Shown one piece after another: positions 43,401 to 51,401 of a stretch of DNA of 64,000 bases (position 1 is the first letter of the stretch; each line of letters begins with the position of its first letter). The position numbers and the translations under genes were made by a program. The stretch is from contig JAJYIU010000009.1 of assembly GCA_021789895.1 (NCBI GenBank), forward strand, positions 1-64,000, in the 5' to 3' direction. The notes under the pieces were generated by a model. The model was given only the letters and a program-made list of their open reading frames with translations. It was not told the origin of the DNA and did not search any database. This DNA is from Acidobacteriota bacterium (GTDB lineage: Bacteria > Acidobacteriota > Terriglobia > Terriglobales > SCQP01).

Positions 43401-44333
43401 CGCCGTCAGGTCGGCGACGGTGAATTTCGGCGGCGGCTGCGCCGCCCGGTTCGGGGCCGGGTGTGGATGTCCGCTGGAGATCAGCCGCAGCGGGCGGCCG
43501 CCGGGGGTGGTGACGCGCAACGCAAACGTCCAAAGCCCGTTTTCCAGAATGCCGTCTTTCACCAGCACTTCATTCCAGCCGGCGGCCAGCCGCGCCGCCA
43601 CAGTGTGCATATCGAAGCCGTCGCCGGGATGGATTTCCGCCTCTGAAAACAGGAGTTGGCCGTTCACCCAAAGCCGGGTCGAGCCGCTGTCGGAGAGCCG
43701 CAGCGCCACCTTTTGCGCCTGCGGCGAGTACACCCAGGTGGCCAGATACGCCGCGACCCCCTGGCTCGGGCTGAAAAAACGCCACAGCTTCGCCCGGCCC
43801 ACGCTGGCTGGCCAGATCAGGGGACGCCAGCCCACATTGCCGGAATGGCCGCTGTAATGCGCCGCCAGATTGATTCCGCGCTCCGGCCCATTGACATGGG
43901 CGATGGCATCCGGCGTGGCGTCGTCAAAGGGCCCCACGATTTGCCAGTCGCGGAGCAAATTCAGGCGCTGCCAGGTAGCCGCGGCCGCTGCCCTATCGCC
44001 CAGCCGTTCCTGTTCGCGCGCGATCTGGTTGTCGAGTTCCGCCGCAATCAGCGGCGGCTGCGGCGCGGCCGCCAGCCGCTGCCAGGCCGCCAGCGCCTGC
44101 CTCGGATTGGGCAGCCAGGGACGCAAATATTCCATCCGGTTGAGCGCTGCCGCTCGCGACGGCTGGCTGCGCGCCGCCTGAAAACGGCGGTAGGCCGCCT
44201 CAAAACGCGACTGCGGAGTGTTCGCCGCGGCCGGCGCCGCCGCCCGTGCCGGCGCCGCGCCGGCGCAGCCCAGCAGGAAAGCAGCGGCCGAAAAGAAAAA
44301 AAACGATTTTGCAGCGGCTGGAGGTGGTCTCAT
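40431..44333 (-). CDS. DUF3857/transglutaminase-like giant protein with intact triad
   Basis: A 1300-residue predicted exported or surface protein, first of an overlapping pair. A hydrophobic N-terminus (FFFFSAAAFLLGCAGAAPA) may be a signal or lipoprotein sequence with Cys in the LLGC position. TPR-like repeats (~40-650) contain a galactose-binding-like insert near 120-270; DUF3857 spans ~690-890 and the transglutaminase-like core ~900-1010. The papain-like triad is present: Cys952 (GDCKDKA), His995 (FDHAIVY) and Asp1008 (YLDGTAEY). A beta-rich C-terminal region follows. The family is common in acidobacteria and Bacteroidetes, with no established substrate; cross-linking or proteolysis of envelope proteins is possible. 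Confidence 0.87.
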   Translation of the reverse strand: MRPPPAAAKSFFFFSAAAFLLGCAGAAPARAAAPAAANTPQSRFEAAYRRFQAARSQPSRAAALNRMEYLRPWLPNPRQALAAWQRLAAAPQPPLIAAELDNQIAREQERLGDRAAAAATWQRLNLLRDWQIVGPFDDATPDAIAHVNGPERGINLAAHYSGHSGNVGWRPLIWPASVGRAKLWRFFSPSQGVAAYLATWVYSPQAQKVALRLSDSGSTRLWVNGQLLFSEAEIHPGDGFDMHTVAARLAAGWNEVLVKDGILENGLWTFALRVTTPGGRPLRLISSGHPHPAPNRAAQPPPKFTVADLTAMARAAATTAAGWQHYAWILYQKANFNRGSQDLASAFEQAEALAAPGGAAPQGAAALPLRRIELDFAEMDTNQGRAYRTLRRVLDAGPGPGYAEALVQRGNIELSRNEFRPARRDFEAALLARGAQAAPGAVPLPAAMLLRAPQAALGLVETYAGVGLKAQALQLERQLRGAGAAAINALAAPMTNTLAALGLHADAQAWAAQAWRDDRISAAVYHRLAYEQLNNGDARAAARTLRAVLAQDSTSRVQWMLAEIEAGEGNYAAARRTLRAGLRVQPQGAQLWRRLGDLEYNAGQPAAARQAWVASLKLNPQNSALAQRLRLLQGGKQQASFYNPYRVAAARQIAALRRSTPAALLAGPIGIVASTTVVRIFPSGNVGRYVQQIFRVNNPVGAEELASYAVTYDPRRQAVYFLAARVYHADGTTADAAEPGDQLINQSVGYETYYNVRNHYVELPSLSPGDYVQIAYRILPTTLESLYGNYFGELQPFQTSAPSLFQQLVVLAPAELPIYSDAVRFPGKAPVETRDGMKVYRWRLRNEPAFTNEPNGPPSIEQIPYIIVSAFKTWPAFARWYQGLIRDTFVMSDALKRTTDGLVRGLNGDAAKVKAIYSYVIRNTHYVALEFGIHGYRPYPVSDVFRRRFGDCKDKASLLVAMLARAGIAADIVLVRTADLGHISTRIPAVGDFDHAIVYVPELDWYLDGTAEYNGARELPALDQDALVFRIPVSADLRADGLDPKPSPAPAAAMIQAPVITPVLPAAMNSIARTVTARLQSDGQLNFREELTVVGQQAPYFRHGMQIPGRRAGVIQAMLRSELPGLSVSRARAINANHYDRPLTIVFRALAPRFAAPQADGSLLLPRQLEPMVWVPRMAPLAARRTPAHIGSPGLQTETLDIDIPAGWTLTPPAPLHLVRPFAQFDYTAQWQNDRLQLAMRLVTRQAVIPVAEYPAFRRFWLQVDAKLDAGIVLSRQSAGPAGAAAFPGATATSSRRRIP

Positions 44334-44556
44334 AAACAGTCAAACAGGCAGGGGTGGGCGATGGTTGCGGCAATTCCAGCAGCGGCATCCCACGCCATCG
44401 GCGGAATCGCGAGCGGAAGAAAAACCGCAGAAATTATACCCGGGGCATAAAGCATGCTTATGAGACCAATTCTGTAGGGTTGCGCATTCGGGCTGGGGCC
44501 TTTTGCATAATTATAAAGGGAAGCCGCTGCTGCAAGACAAATCTCAGCATACAGGT

Positions 44557-45039
44557 ATGGCGGTCCATAGCGCAGGCTTGTTGATGTATCGCCGCCGCGG
44601 CGGCGAGGTGGAAATCCTGCTCGTTCATGCCGGGGGGCCTTTTTGGGCGCGTAAAAATCAAGGCGCCTGGTTCATCCCCAAAGGAGAGCTCGAAGCCGGC
44701 GAAGATCGGCTCGCCGGCGCCCGCCGCGAATTTAGCGAAGAGACCGGCTTTCCCTGCCCGGCGAGCGCGGCGGAATCCGCCTATCTCCCGCTGGGCGAGA
44801 CCCGGCGGAGCGGGGGCAAAACTATCCATATATATGCTTTTGCCGGGGATTGCGATCCCGCGGCTGTGCGCAGCAATACTTTCGAGCTGGAATGGCCGCC
44901 GCATTCCGGCCGGCGGCAAGTCTTTCCGGAAGTGGATCGGGCCGCTTTTTTCCCGCTCTCCGCCGCCGCCGAATTCCTCCATCCCGGCGAATGCGTCTTC
45001 CTCACCCGCCTGGCCGAGGCCCTCGCCGTTGGGCGGTAA
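44557..45039 (+). CDS. Nudix hydrolase
   Basis: A 160-residue pyrophosphohydrolase with a perfect Nudix box at residues 43-65: G-x5-E-x7-REFSEETGF, the divalent metal-binding loop-helix that cleaves nucleoside diphosphates linked to another group. It resembles the subgroup beginning SAGLLMYRR, whose substrates are often unknown. The frame extends to a TTG at 44503, but the ATG at 44557 gives the usual N-terminus. The upstream gap (44334-44556) has no other gene and no clear promoter. Confidence 0.92.
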   Translation: MAVHSAGLLMYRRRGGEVEILLVHAGGPFWARKNQGAWFIPKGELEAGEDRLAGARREFSEETGFPCPASAAESAYLPLGETRRSGGKTIHIYAFAGDCDPAAVRSNTFELEWPPHSGRRQVFPEVDRAAFFPLSAAAEFLHPGECVFLTRLAEALAVGR

Positions 45040-45110
45040 TGATTGCGTGAATGTAAATACCCCGGCGGCGCTGAGGCCGGCTTGTATACTGGCGGCAGCG
45101 GAGACTGGCG

Positions 45111-46667
45111 ATGTACATGCAGCGCAGCCTGGCAATTTCATGCGTCGGGGCTTTCGCCTTCGCGCTCGCTCCGGGCGGGTCCGCGGCGGCGCGCCGCGCT
45201 TCACCGCGCCCCTTGCGCCCGCCTGCGCCCGCCGCCCGCACGCTCTTGCGCATTAACCTGAATGCGCCCACGCGGCCGTTCCCCCACTTCTGGGAACGCA
45301 TGTTCGGCTCCGGACGCGCAATTCTGGCGCTGCGCGCCAGTTATCGCCGCGATCTGGCCGCAGTGCGCCGGGCTACGGGCTTTCGCTACATCCGCTTTCA
45401 CGGCATCTTCGACCGCGGCGTCGGCATTGTGCACCTCGCTCCAAACGGGCAGGCGGTTTATAACTGGTCTTACCTCGACCAGATCTATGACGGCCTGCTT
45501 GCCCAAGGGGTGCGCCCGTATGTCGAGCTGAGCTTCATGCCGCGCCAACTCGCGGCGAATCCGGCCCGGCAGGGTTTCTGGTACCACCCCTTCATCGCGC
45601 CGCCGAAAAGTTATACCCAATGGTCGGCGCTGATTCGTCATTTCGCCCGCCACCTGATCGCCCGTTATGGGCTGGCGGAAGTTTCGCGCTGGTATTTCGA
45701 GGTCTGGAACGAGCCTAATATCGGCTTCTGGGCCGGGGTGCCGAAGCAGGCAACTTACTTTCAGCTCTATGACGCCACCGCGCGCGCGCTCAAAAGCGTC
45801 AGCCCGCGATTGCGGGTCGGCGGCCCGTCCACCGCGCAGGCCGCCTGGGTGCCGGCCTTCATTGCCCACTGCGCAAAAAACCATGTCCCACTGGATTTCG
45901 TCTCCACCCACGTCTATGGAAACGACAGCCCGCGCGTGATCGGCGCCCACCATGCTGTCTCGCGCCGGGTGCTGGTGGCGCTGGCGGTGGCGAAGGTCTA
46001 TCGCCAGGTCAAGGCCTCGCCGCGGCCGCATCTGCCCATTATCTTCAGCGAATACAATGCCAGCTACAGCAACCAGGTGCCGGTCACCGATTCCCCTTAC
46101 ATGGGGCCCTGGCTGGCCAATACCATACGCCTCTGTGCCGGCAAAGTCAGCATCATGTCCTATTGGGCCTTCTCCGACGTCTTCGAGGAAGGGGGAGTGA
46201 TTCACACCCCCTTTTACGGCGGCTTCGGGTTGCTGGCCGAAGATCATATTCCCAAGCCCGCGTTCAACGCCTTTCGGCTGCTGCACGAGTTGGGCACGCG
46301 CCGGCTGCCGCTGGCCTCCGATGCCGCCCTCGCCACGCTCGATGCGGCGGGCAACGCCGCGCTCGCGCTCTGGAATTACGCTCCGGTGGCGGGCGGCGGC
46401 GCGCCGCGGCGATTCACGTTGGCCTTTTCCGGGCTGGGTCGCGGCCGCCGGGTGTACATACAGGTGCTCGATCCGCGCCACGGCAATGCGCTGGCCGCCT
46501 GGCGGGCGATGGGCAGTCCGGCATTTCCCTCGCGCCGCCAGGTGCGCGCCCTGCGCCGCGCCGCGCGTCTGCCGCAGCCGCGCCTGGCCTATGTTTCACC
46601 CGCGCATCCACGCCTGCGGCTGACGCTGGCGCCATACGCGCTGGCGCTGGTGCGCCTGCCGCGCTGA
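45111..46667 (+). CDS. GH39-like beta-xylosidase, secreted
   Basis: Predicted exported glycosidase acting on xylo-oligosaccharides or related beta-glycosides. The 518-residue protein has a signal peptide (core LAISCVGAFAFALA), a TIM barrel with acid/base Glu201 (VWNEPN) and nucleophile Glu314 (IFSEYN), and a C-terminal beta domain. YWAFSDVFEEGG is typical of GH39. A second GH39-like gene lies 2 kb away on the opposite strand, and xylA is in the same window. Iduronidase-type specificity, also in GH39, is unlikely in this context but cannot be excluded by eye. Confidence 0.88.
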   Translation: MYMQRSLAISCVGAFAFALAPGGSAAARRASPRPLRPPAPAARTLLRINLNAPTRPFPHFWERMFGSGRAILALRASYRRDLAAVRRATGFRYIRFHGIFDRGVGIVHLAPNGQAVYNWSYLDQIYDGLLAQGVRPYVELSFMPRQLAANPARQGFWYHPFIAPPKSYTQWSALIRHFARHLIARYGLAEVSRWYFEVWNEPNIGFWAGVPKQATYFQLYDATARALKSVSPRLRVGGPSTAQAAWVPAFIAHCAKNHVPLDFVSTHVYGNDSPRVIGAHHAVSRRVLVALAVAKVYRQVKASPRPHLPIIFSEYNASYSNQVPVTDSPYMGPWLANTIRLCAGKVSIMSYWAFSDVFEEGGVIHTPFYGGFGLLAEDHIPKPAFNAFRLLHELGTRRLPLASDAALATLDAAGNAALALWNYAPVAGGGAPRRFTLAFSGLGRGRRVYIQVLDPRHGNALAAWRAMGSPAFPSRRQVRALRRAARLPQPRLAYVSPAHPRLRLTLAPYALALVRLPR

Positions 46668-46774
46668 AAACGGCTCGCCACCGGCCCGCGCGTGCGGGGC
46701 CGCGCAGATCGTCAACCCCGCTCTTGCGCGGAGCGTTTACTGCCCGCCGCCAAAGTTATAATGAGCGAACCCGC

Positions 46775-47443
46775 ATGTCCGCTCAGCATTCCACCACGTC
46801 GCCGGGCCCGCGCAGCCGCCTGCGGCGGCTGCCGCAGCGCGGCTCGCATGAGACGGCCGCCATCCACGCCATTCTCGACGCCGGCTTTCTGGCGCATATC
46901 GGCTTTCAGGTGAACGGACAGCCGTTCGTCATCCCCACCCTCTATGGCCGCGAGCAAAACACTCTCTTTCTGCACGGCTCCGCCGCCAGCCGCATGCTGG
47001 ATACGCTCGAAGGCGGCGCGCCCGCCTGCGTCAACGTCGTGCTGGTGGATGGCCTGGTGCTGGCCCGCTCGGCCTTTCATCATTCCATGAATTACCGCTC
47101 GGTCGTGGCCTTCGGCGAGGCACGGAAAATCGCCGCGCCGGAGCGGAAAGTGGAGGCGCTGCGCGTGATTTCCGAACACCTGCTCGCCGGCCGCTGGGCC
47201 GACGTGCGCCCGCCCAGCCCGCAGGAGCTGAAGGCCACCGCCGTCATCGAATTCACCATCGCCGAGGCTTCGGCCAAGGTGCGCAGCGGCCCGCCCATGG
47301 ACGACGAAGAAGATTACTCCTGGCCGGTATGGGCCGGGGTGCTGCCGCTGGCGCTCGCGCCGCAGCCCCCGGTCCCCGATCCGCGGCTCGCCCCCGGCAT
47401 CGCCCCGCCGCGCTACGCACTCGCATTCCGCCGCCGCACCTGA
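46775..47443 (+). CDS. Pyridoxamine 5'-phosphate oxidase-like flavin-binding protein
   Basis: A 222-residue split-barrel protein likely to bind FMN or a related cofactor. The segments ILDAGFLAHIGFQVNGQPFVIPTLY, LFLHGSAASRML and the later NYRSVVAFGEA match the pyridoxamine-oxidase-like (Pyridox_ox_2) group, of which most members have no known substrate. It starts at the ATG at 46775; a nearer-upstream ATG at 46761 is out of frame. The direction is the same as the neighbouring GH39 and amidohydrolase genes. No signal peptide. Confidence 0.85.
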   Translation: MSAQHSTTSPGPRSRLRRLPQRGSHETAAIHAILDAGFLAHIGFQVNGQPFVIPTLYGREQNTLFLHGSAASRMLDTLEGGAPACVNVVLVDGLVLARSAFHHSMNYRSVVAFGEARKIAAPERKVEALRVISEHLLAGRWADVRPPSPQELKATAVIEFTIAEASAKVRSGPPMDDEEDYSWPVWAGVLPLALAPQPPVPDPRLAPGIAPPRYALAFRRRT

Positions 47444-47488
47444 AAGTTGTCCCGGAGCGCTTCAGGGCTCCGGGTTCATACCGCGTTC

Positions 47489-48598
47489 ATGCCATCCCCG
47501 CCCCGCCCCCTCACCCTCGACGATTTCCAACCCGGCAGCGCCCTGCGCCGCCGGAAAACGGAACTGCGCCAGGCGCGATACCCGGCAATTGATTTCCACA
47601 CCCATCTCACCTTTCCCAACGACGCGCACTATGGCGTCGCCGTCGGCGAGCGGCTGAATTTTCTCATCACCCCCGAAGCCGCGCTGGACATCATGCGCCA
47701 GTGCAATCTCCGCTTGCTGGTCGATCTGACCGGCGGCGCAGGGCCGGAACTGGAAGCCGCAGTCGCCCGCTTCCCCGCGGCTCACCCCGGACGCTTTGCC
47801 GTTTTCACCGAGCCCGGCTGGGAACGCGCCGGCGAACCGGGCTATGCCCGTTTTCAAGCCGAGGCCATCGAGCAAGCCTATCGCGCCGGCGCCCGCGGCC
47901 TGAAGGTGCTCAAGACGCTGGGATTGTATTTGCGCGACGGCGGTGCCCCCGGCCCGCTGGTCGCGGTAGACGACCCGCGCTTCGATCCCATGTGGGAGGC
48001 CTGCGCCGGGCTCGGCATCCCGGCTGCCATTCATACCGCCGATCCGGATGCCTTTTTTCTACCCCTCGACCGCTTCAACGAGCGCTTTGAAGAGCTGAGC
48101 CATCATCCCGACTGGTCGTTCCACGGCGCGCAATGGCCGGAAAAGCGGGCCTTGCTTGCCGCCCGCAACCGCGTCTTTGCGCGCCATCCCCGCACCCGCT
48201 TCGTCGCGCTGCACGTGGCCAATCACCCCGAAGATCTCGACGAAGTCTCCGCGCTGCTCGATCAGTTTCCGAACGTCAGCGTGGATATCGCCGCCCGCAT
48301 CAACGAGCTCGGACGCCAGCCCCGCCGCGCGCGGCAGTTTTTCGACCGCTACCAGGACCGCATCCTGTTCGGCACCGATGCGACCCCCGGCCAGCGCGAA
48401 ATGCCGCAGCAGATTTTCGGCCCCGAGCTCTACCGCATCTATTTTCGCTTCCTCGAAACCGAAGACGAATATTTCGACTATGCCCCGGTCGCCGTGCCGC
48501 CCCAGGGCCGCTGGCGCATCTATGGCCTCGGCTTGCCGGATTCGATCCTGCGCAAAGTGTATTTTGAAAACGCCGCGCGGCTGTTGGGCGTGGATTAG
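47489..48598 (+). CDS. Metal-dependent amidohydrolase (amidohydrolase-2 type)
   Basis: A 369-residue TIM-barrel hydrolase or decarboxylase. The metal motif HxH is present as His37-His39 (IDFHTHL), with later segments AAIHTADPDA, ALHVANHPEDL and LFGTDATPG (catalytic Asp) typical of the PF04909 group. Family members hydrolyse or decarboxylate aromatic and lactone-type substrates; I cannot choose one here. ATG 47489 is preferred over the upstream TTG 47447. It follows the flavin-binding gene by 45 bases and may share its transcript. Confidence 0.85.
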   Translation: MPSPPRPLTLDDFQPGSALRRRKTELRQARYPAIDFHTHLTFPNDAHYGVAVGERLNFLITPEAALDIMRQCNLRLLVDLTGGAGPELEAAVARFPAAHPGRFAVFTEPGWERAGEPGYARFQAEAIEQAYRAGARGLKVLKTLGLYLRDGGAPGPLVAVDDPRFDPMWEACAGLGIPAAIHTADPDAFFLPLDRFNERFEELSHHPDWSFHGAQWPEKRALLAARNRVFARHPRTRFVALHVANHPEDLDEVSALLDQFPNVSVDIAARINELGRQPRRARQFFDRYQDRILFGTDATPGQREMPQQIFGPELYRIYFRFLETEDEYFDYAPVAVPPQGRWRIYGLGLPDSILRKVYFENAARLLGVD

Positions 48599-48629
48599 CC
48601 CGCGCGGCATCCGCATCCGGGCGCGGCCG

Positions 48630-50384
48630 CTACCAGCGGATTCGCAGCAGCGATAGCCCCGGACAAGGCAGGCGAAATCTCAAGGCCAGCGTTCCGCCCG
48701 GAGCCGGCCTTCGCGCGGGAGCCTGCAGCCGCGCCAGCCGGCTTGCCCGCTGGAGGGCCCGCAACTGGGCCGGATTGGGCGCCGCCGGCCGGCCCATGGC
48801 GAGCCAGACCGTGTACGCGTTGCTGTGCCGGTGATCAATGCGGAATTGCGCCACCCGGAGGCGTCCGTGCGCCGGCAGGCCGGCAATCCGCAGCTCGATT
48901 TCTTGACTTCCGCTTTTCGCGGCCGGACGCTGGTCGGCATAGTTCCAGAGCAGCACTTCAACCTCGCGCCGGCGGCGCGTGGCGATGCCGTCCACGTCGT
49001 CCTCGCCCGGCGGCACTCCTTGGCGCAGCAGTTGCACCAGCGGAATCGCGCCGGAGCTGCGCAGGCGCAAGCGCTGCGAGCCCAGCCTGCCGAACATCCG
49101 AAAGCCGTTGAGCACCGGCAGGTCAATGCCGTTGGTGGCCAATTGCCGCAGGCCGGAAAAGTACGGCAGGCCCTCGAATTCGAAGGCCCAGGTGACCGCC
49201 GTTTCGCAGCGCACCCGATCGCGCCGCTCGAGGCCGGCAATCGCCTTGATGACGGCGGCGTTATAGGCGGGATAGACGGTTCCATTGCGGTAATCCACTC
49301 CCGGGTCGCGGCGCGGCGAGCAGGCGGCGCAGCCTTCGGGATCGTTTTCGCCCAAAACGATCGGGGTGCGGTGAAACGCGCGCGAGGCGGCCACGATGCG
49401 GAATCCGGCGTCAATGGATTGCAATTGCGCGGCCAGCCCCATGCGCTGGCGTCCATGCTCCATCCGGGCGTCGCCTTTAGGATGAAAGCTGATGAAATCG
49501 AGCGGCGCGCCGCGTCCGCCGGTGGCGGCATTGCGCCCCCGGGCGCAGTGCTGCAGAAAAGCGCGTAAAAAGGCGGCCGCGCGCGGCGCCCGCGGTCCGG
49601 TCGTTTCCGGCCCGCCGATCACGGCGCCGGGAATCGCCCGGTGCAGGGCGGCGGCGCTGGTATCGTAAAGCCTGAAATACTCCTCCGCCGTGCCGTGCCA
49701 ATAAGGAATGTCCGGCTCGTTCCAGACTTCCCAGCGCCAGCGCCGCACCGCGGCGCTGCCATAGCGCCGGCGCAGATGCCGGGCCACGGCATACACCAGC
49801 CCGCCCCAGCGGCGATAGCTTTGGGGCGGATAGCTCCAGCCGGTAAAGAGCGGGCCGACGGGAAAATGATGCGCATACGGGTGCGGATGGGTCGAGAGCG
49901 CTTTGGGCATGAAGCCCAGCTCCACATCGGGAACCACGCCGGCCTGGCGATACGCATCGAAAATGGCGTCGAGAATGGCCCAGTGATAAACCGGGCGGCC
50001 CTGGGCATCTTCGCTATAGACTCCGCTGGCGCCCCATTTCAGCCGCACACTGGCACGCCCCGACGTGAACAGGTTATGGGCGCGTATATAAACCGGCGCT
50101 GGCGTAAGCGCCGCCAGCTCGCGCAGCAGCCGCCGGCCGTGCGCCGTCGTCGTGGTGTTCAGCTCGTCATAGCCGAACCCGTTCCAGAGCGGGCGCCAGG
50201 CGCTAACCGGCGCGCCGGCGTTGACGGTAATCCTGACCGCGGCGGGTGGCTGGGCGGCGAGCAGGAACGGAATGAAAGACAATAATATGGTCAGCATTAT
50301 CCATCGTGCGAAATTCGGAATTGGATAATGTATTCCGGTCGATTGCCCAATATCACTCGATTTTGAATTCTTGCTTTTGGCCAT
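48630..50384 (-). CDS. GH39-like glycoside hydrolase, secreted
   Basis: A 584-residue relative of the GH39-like protein at 45111. The acid/base is Glu223 (VWNEPDIPYW) and the nucleophile Glu346 (VLGENDPEG). The first ~29 residues are polar, then MLTILLSFIPFLLAAQ looks like a signal peptide, so the true start may be the ATG at 50297. The barrel is followed by a beta domain with a VLLWNYADQ strand. Its start lies one base after the stop of the TPR gene on the same strand, so the two are probably co-transcribed. It faces the amidohydrolase gene tail to tail. Confidence 0.83.
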   Translation of the reverse strand: MAKSKNSKSSDIGQSTGIHYPIPNFARWIMLTILLSFIPFLLAAQPPAAVRITVNAGAPVSAWRPLWNGFGYDELNTTTTAHGRRLLRELAALTPAPVYIRAHNLFTSGRASVRLKWGASGVYSEDAQGRPVYHWAILDAIFDAYRQAGVVPDVELGFMPKALSTHPHPYAHHFPVGPLFTGWSYPPQSYRRWGGLVYAVARHLRRRYGSAAVRRWRWEVWNEPDIPYWHGTAEEYFRLYDTSAAALHRAIPGAVIGGPETTGPRAPRAAAFLRAFLQHCARGRNAATGGRGAPLDFISFHPKGDARMEHGRQRMGLAAQLQSIDAGFRIVAASRAFHRTPIVLGENDPEGCAACSPRRDPGVDYRNGTVYPAYNAAVIKAIAGLERRDRVRCETAVTWAFEFEGLPYFSGLRQLATNGIDLPVLNGFRMFGRLGSQRLRLRSSGAIPLVQLLRQGVPPGEDDVDGIATRRRREVEVLLWNYADQRPAAKSGSQEIELRIAGLPAHGRLRVAQFRIDHRHSNAYTVWLAMGRPAAPNPAQLRALQRASRLARLQAPARRPAPGGTLALRFRLPCPGLSLLRIRW

Positions 50385-50385
50385 T

Positions 50386-51312
50386 TTAATTTGCCGGTTT
50401 AACGTCTGGCGTCAGCGGCAGGCAGGCCATCTGATCTTTTGCAGGGCAATATTTCCGTTCCTCCTTGCACGCACGCCGGCGATGCTTTAGCTTAATTTCC
50501 ACAAAATGCGCATAGATACAGAAATTGGAACGGTAATACTTGTCGCTGGGCTTTTCCAGCGACAAGGCTTTGGGATATTGAATACGTGCCAACTGAATTT
50601 GATTCAAATAATCATAGGCACGCGCCAGGTTCCAGTTGTCGATTGGATCGGCAGGCGCCAGCGCTACCGCACGCTGGATATGTGGCAAGCCCTTCTGATC
50701 TTCGCCGAGCATTTCGTATGCGGCACCGATATTGCCTTCGATTCGATGCGAGTTGGGATATTTTTTTTCCAACACATTCAATAAAAGCAGGGACAACCGA
50801 AATTGCCGGTCTTCAAAGAATTGATTGGGATATTGAATCCAATTACTCAAGGCATGCGGACCGCTATAAATCGTGCAACTTCTAGCCAGTGCCTTAGCCA
50901 TGGCGTTATAGAGTTGGGCGCGCTTTAAAATATATAGCCGGCCATTATGTAGAGTTAAATCTTGCGGCGCCAGCTTTAAAGCTGCATTTAGATGGGCTAA
51001 GGCGCGTTTTGCCGCCTTGGGTAAAAAGCAACCGTGAATCATACCTCCTTTTTGGTCATTGCCTTCCAGGCAGATAACATCCTGTCCATCAAGGTCGATA
51101 TTGGCCAGGCATTTTTGCGCCTCTACCTGAGTAGCCGTATCGCTCGCACGCAGCGCCGCTTGACAGAGTTGACGCGCCTGTTTAATTTTGCCGTTCTGGA
51201 ACAATGGCACCCATTTCGCCTTCAGAACCGCTGCTGGTGATGCGAATGCGGCGCTAGCATTAAGGAGAACGACCATGGCCAGGCCGTAAATTTGCCGTAT
51301 AAGCATTTTCAT
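50386..51312 (-). CDS. Exported TPR-like protein of lower GC content
   Basis: A 308-residue protein with signal peptide (core IYGLAMVVLLNASAAFA) from the ATG at 51312; the frame extends to 51396. It has helix-turn-helix repeats of TPR type (for example AHLNAALKLAPQDLTLHNGRL and HIQRAVALAPADPIDNWNLARA) and several cysteines towards the C-terminus (CIY, CKEERKYC, CLPL) that may form disulfides. Its codon use is clearly less GC-rich than all neighbours, suggesting recent acquisition. It precedes the GH39-like gene by one base. No function can be named. Confidence 0.78.
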   Translation of the reverse strand: MKMLIRQIYGLAMVVLLNASAAFASPAAVLKAKWVPLFQNGKIKQARQLCQAALRASDTATQVEAQKCLANIDLDGQDVICLEGNDQKGGMIHGCFLPKAAKRALAHLNAALKLAPQDLTLHNGRLYILKRAQLYNAMAKALARSCTIYSGPHALSNWIQYPNQFFEDRQFRLSLLLLNVLEKKYPNSHRIEGNIGAAYEMLGEDQKGLPHIQRAVALAPADPIDNWNLARAYDYLNQIQLARIQYPKALSLEKPSDKYYRSNFCIYAHFVEIKLKHRRRACKEERKYCPAKDQMACLPLTPDVKPAN

Positions 51313-51401
51313 CTCTGGGACGGAAGAATATGTGATTATGATGAAACTGCGAACACGAATACACAAGTATATAAAGTGGCGACGATGCTGTTTCAACCAG
51401 T

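Noticed and set aside
44490-44506. Sigma54 promoter before the Nudix gene (TGGGGCCTTTTGCA)
   Set aside because: The GG to GC spacing is eight, not ten, bases, which sigma54 does not tolerate.
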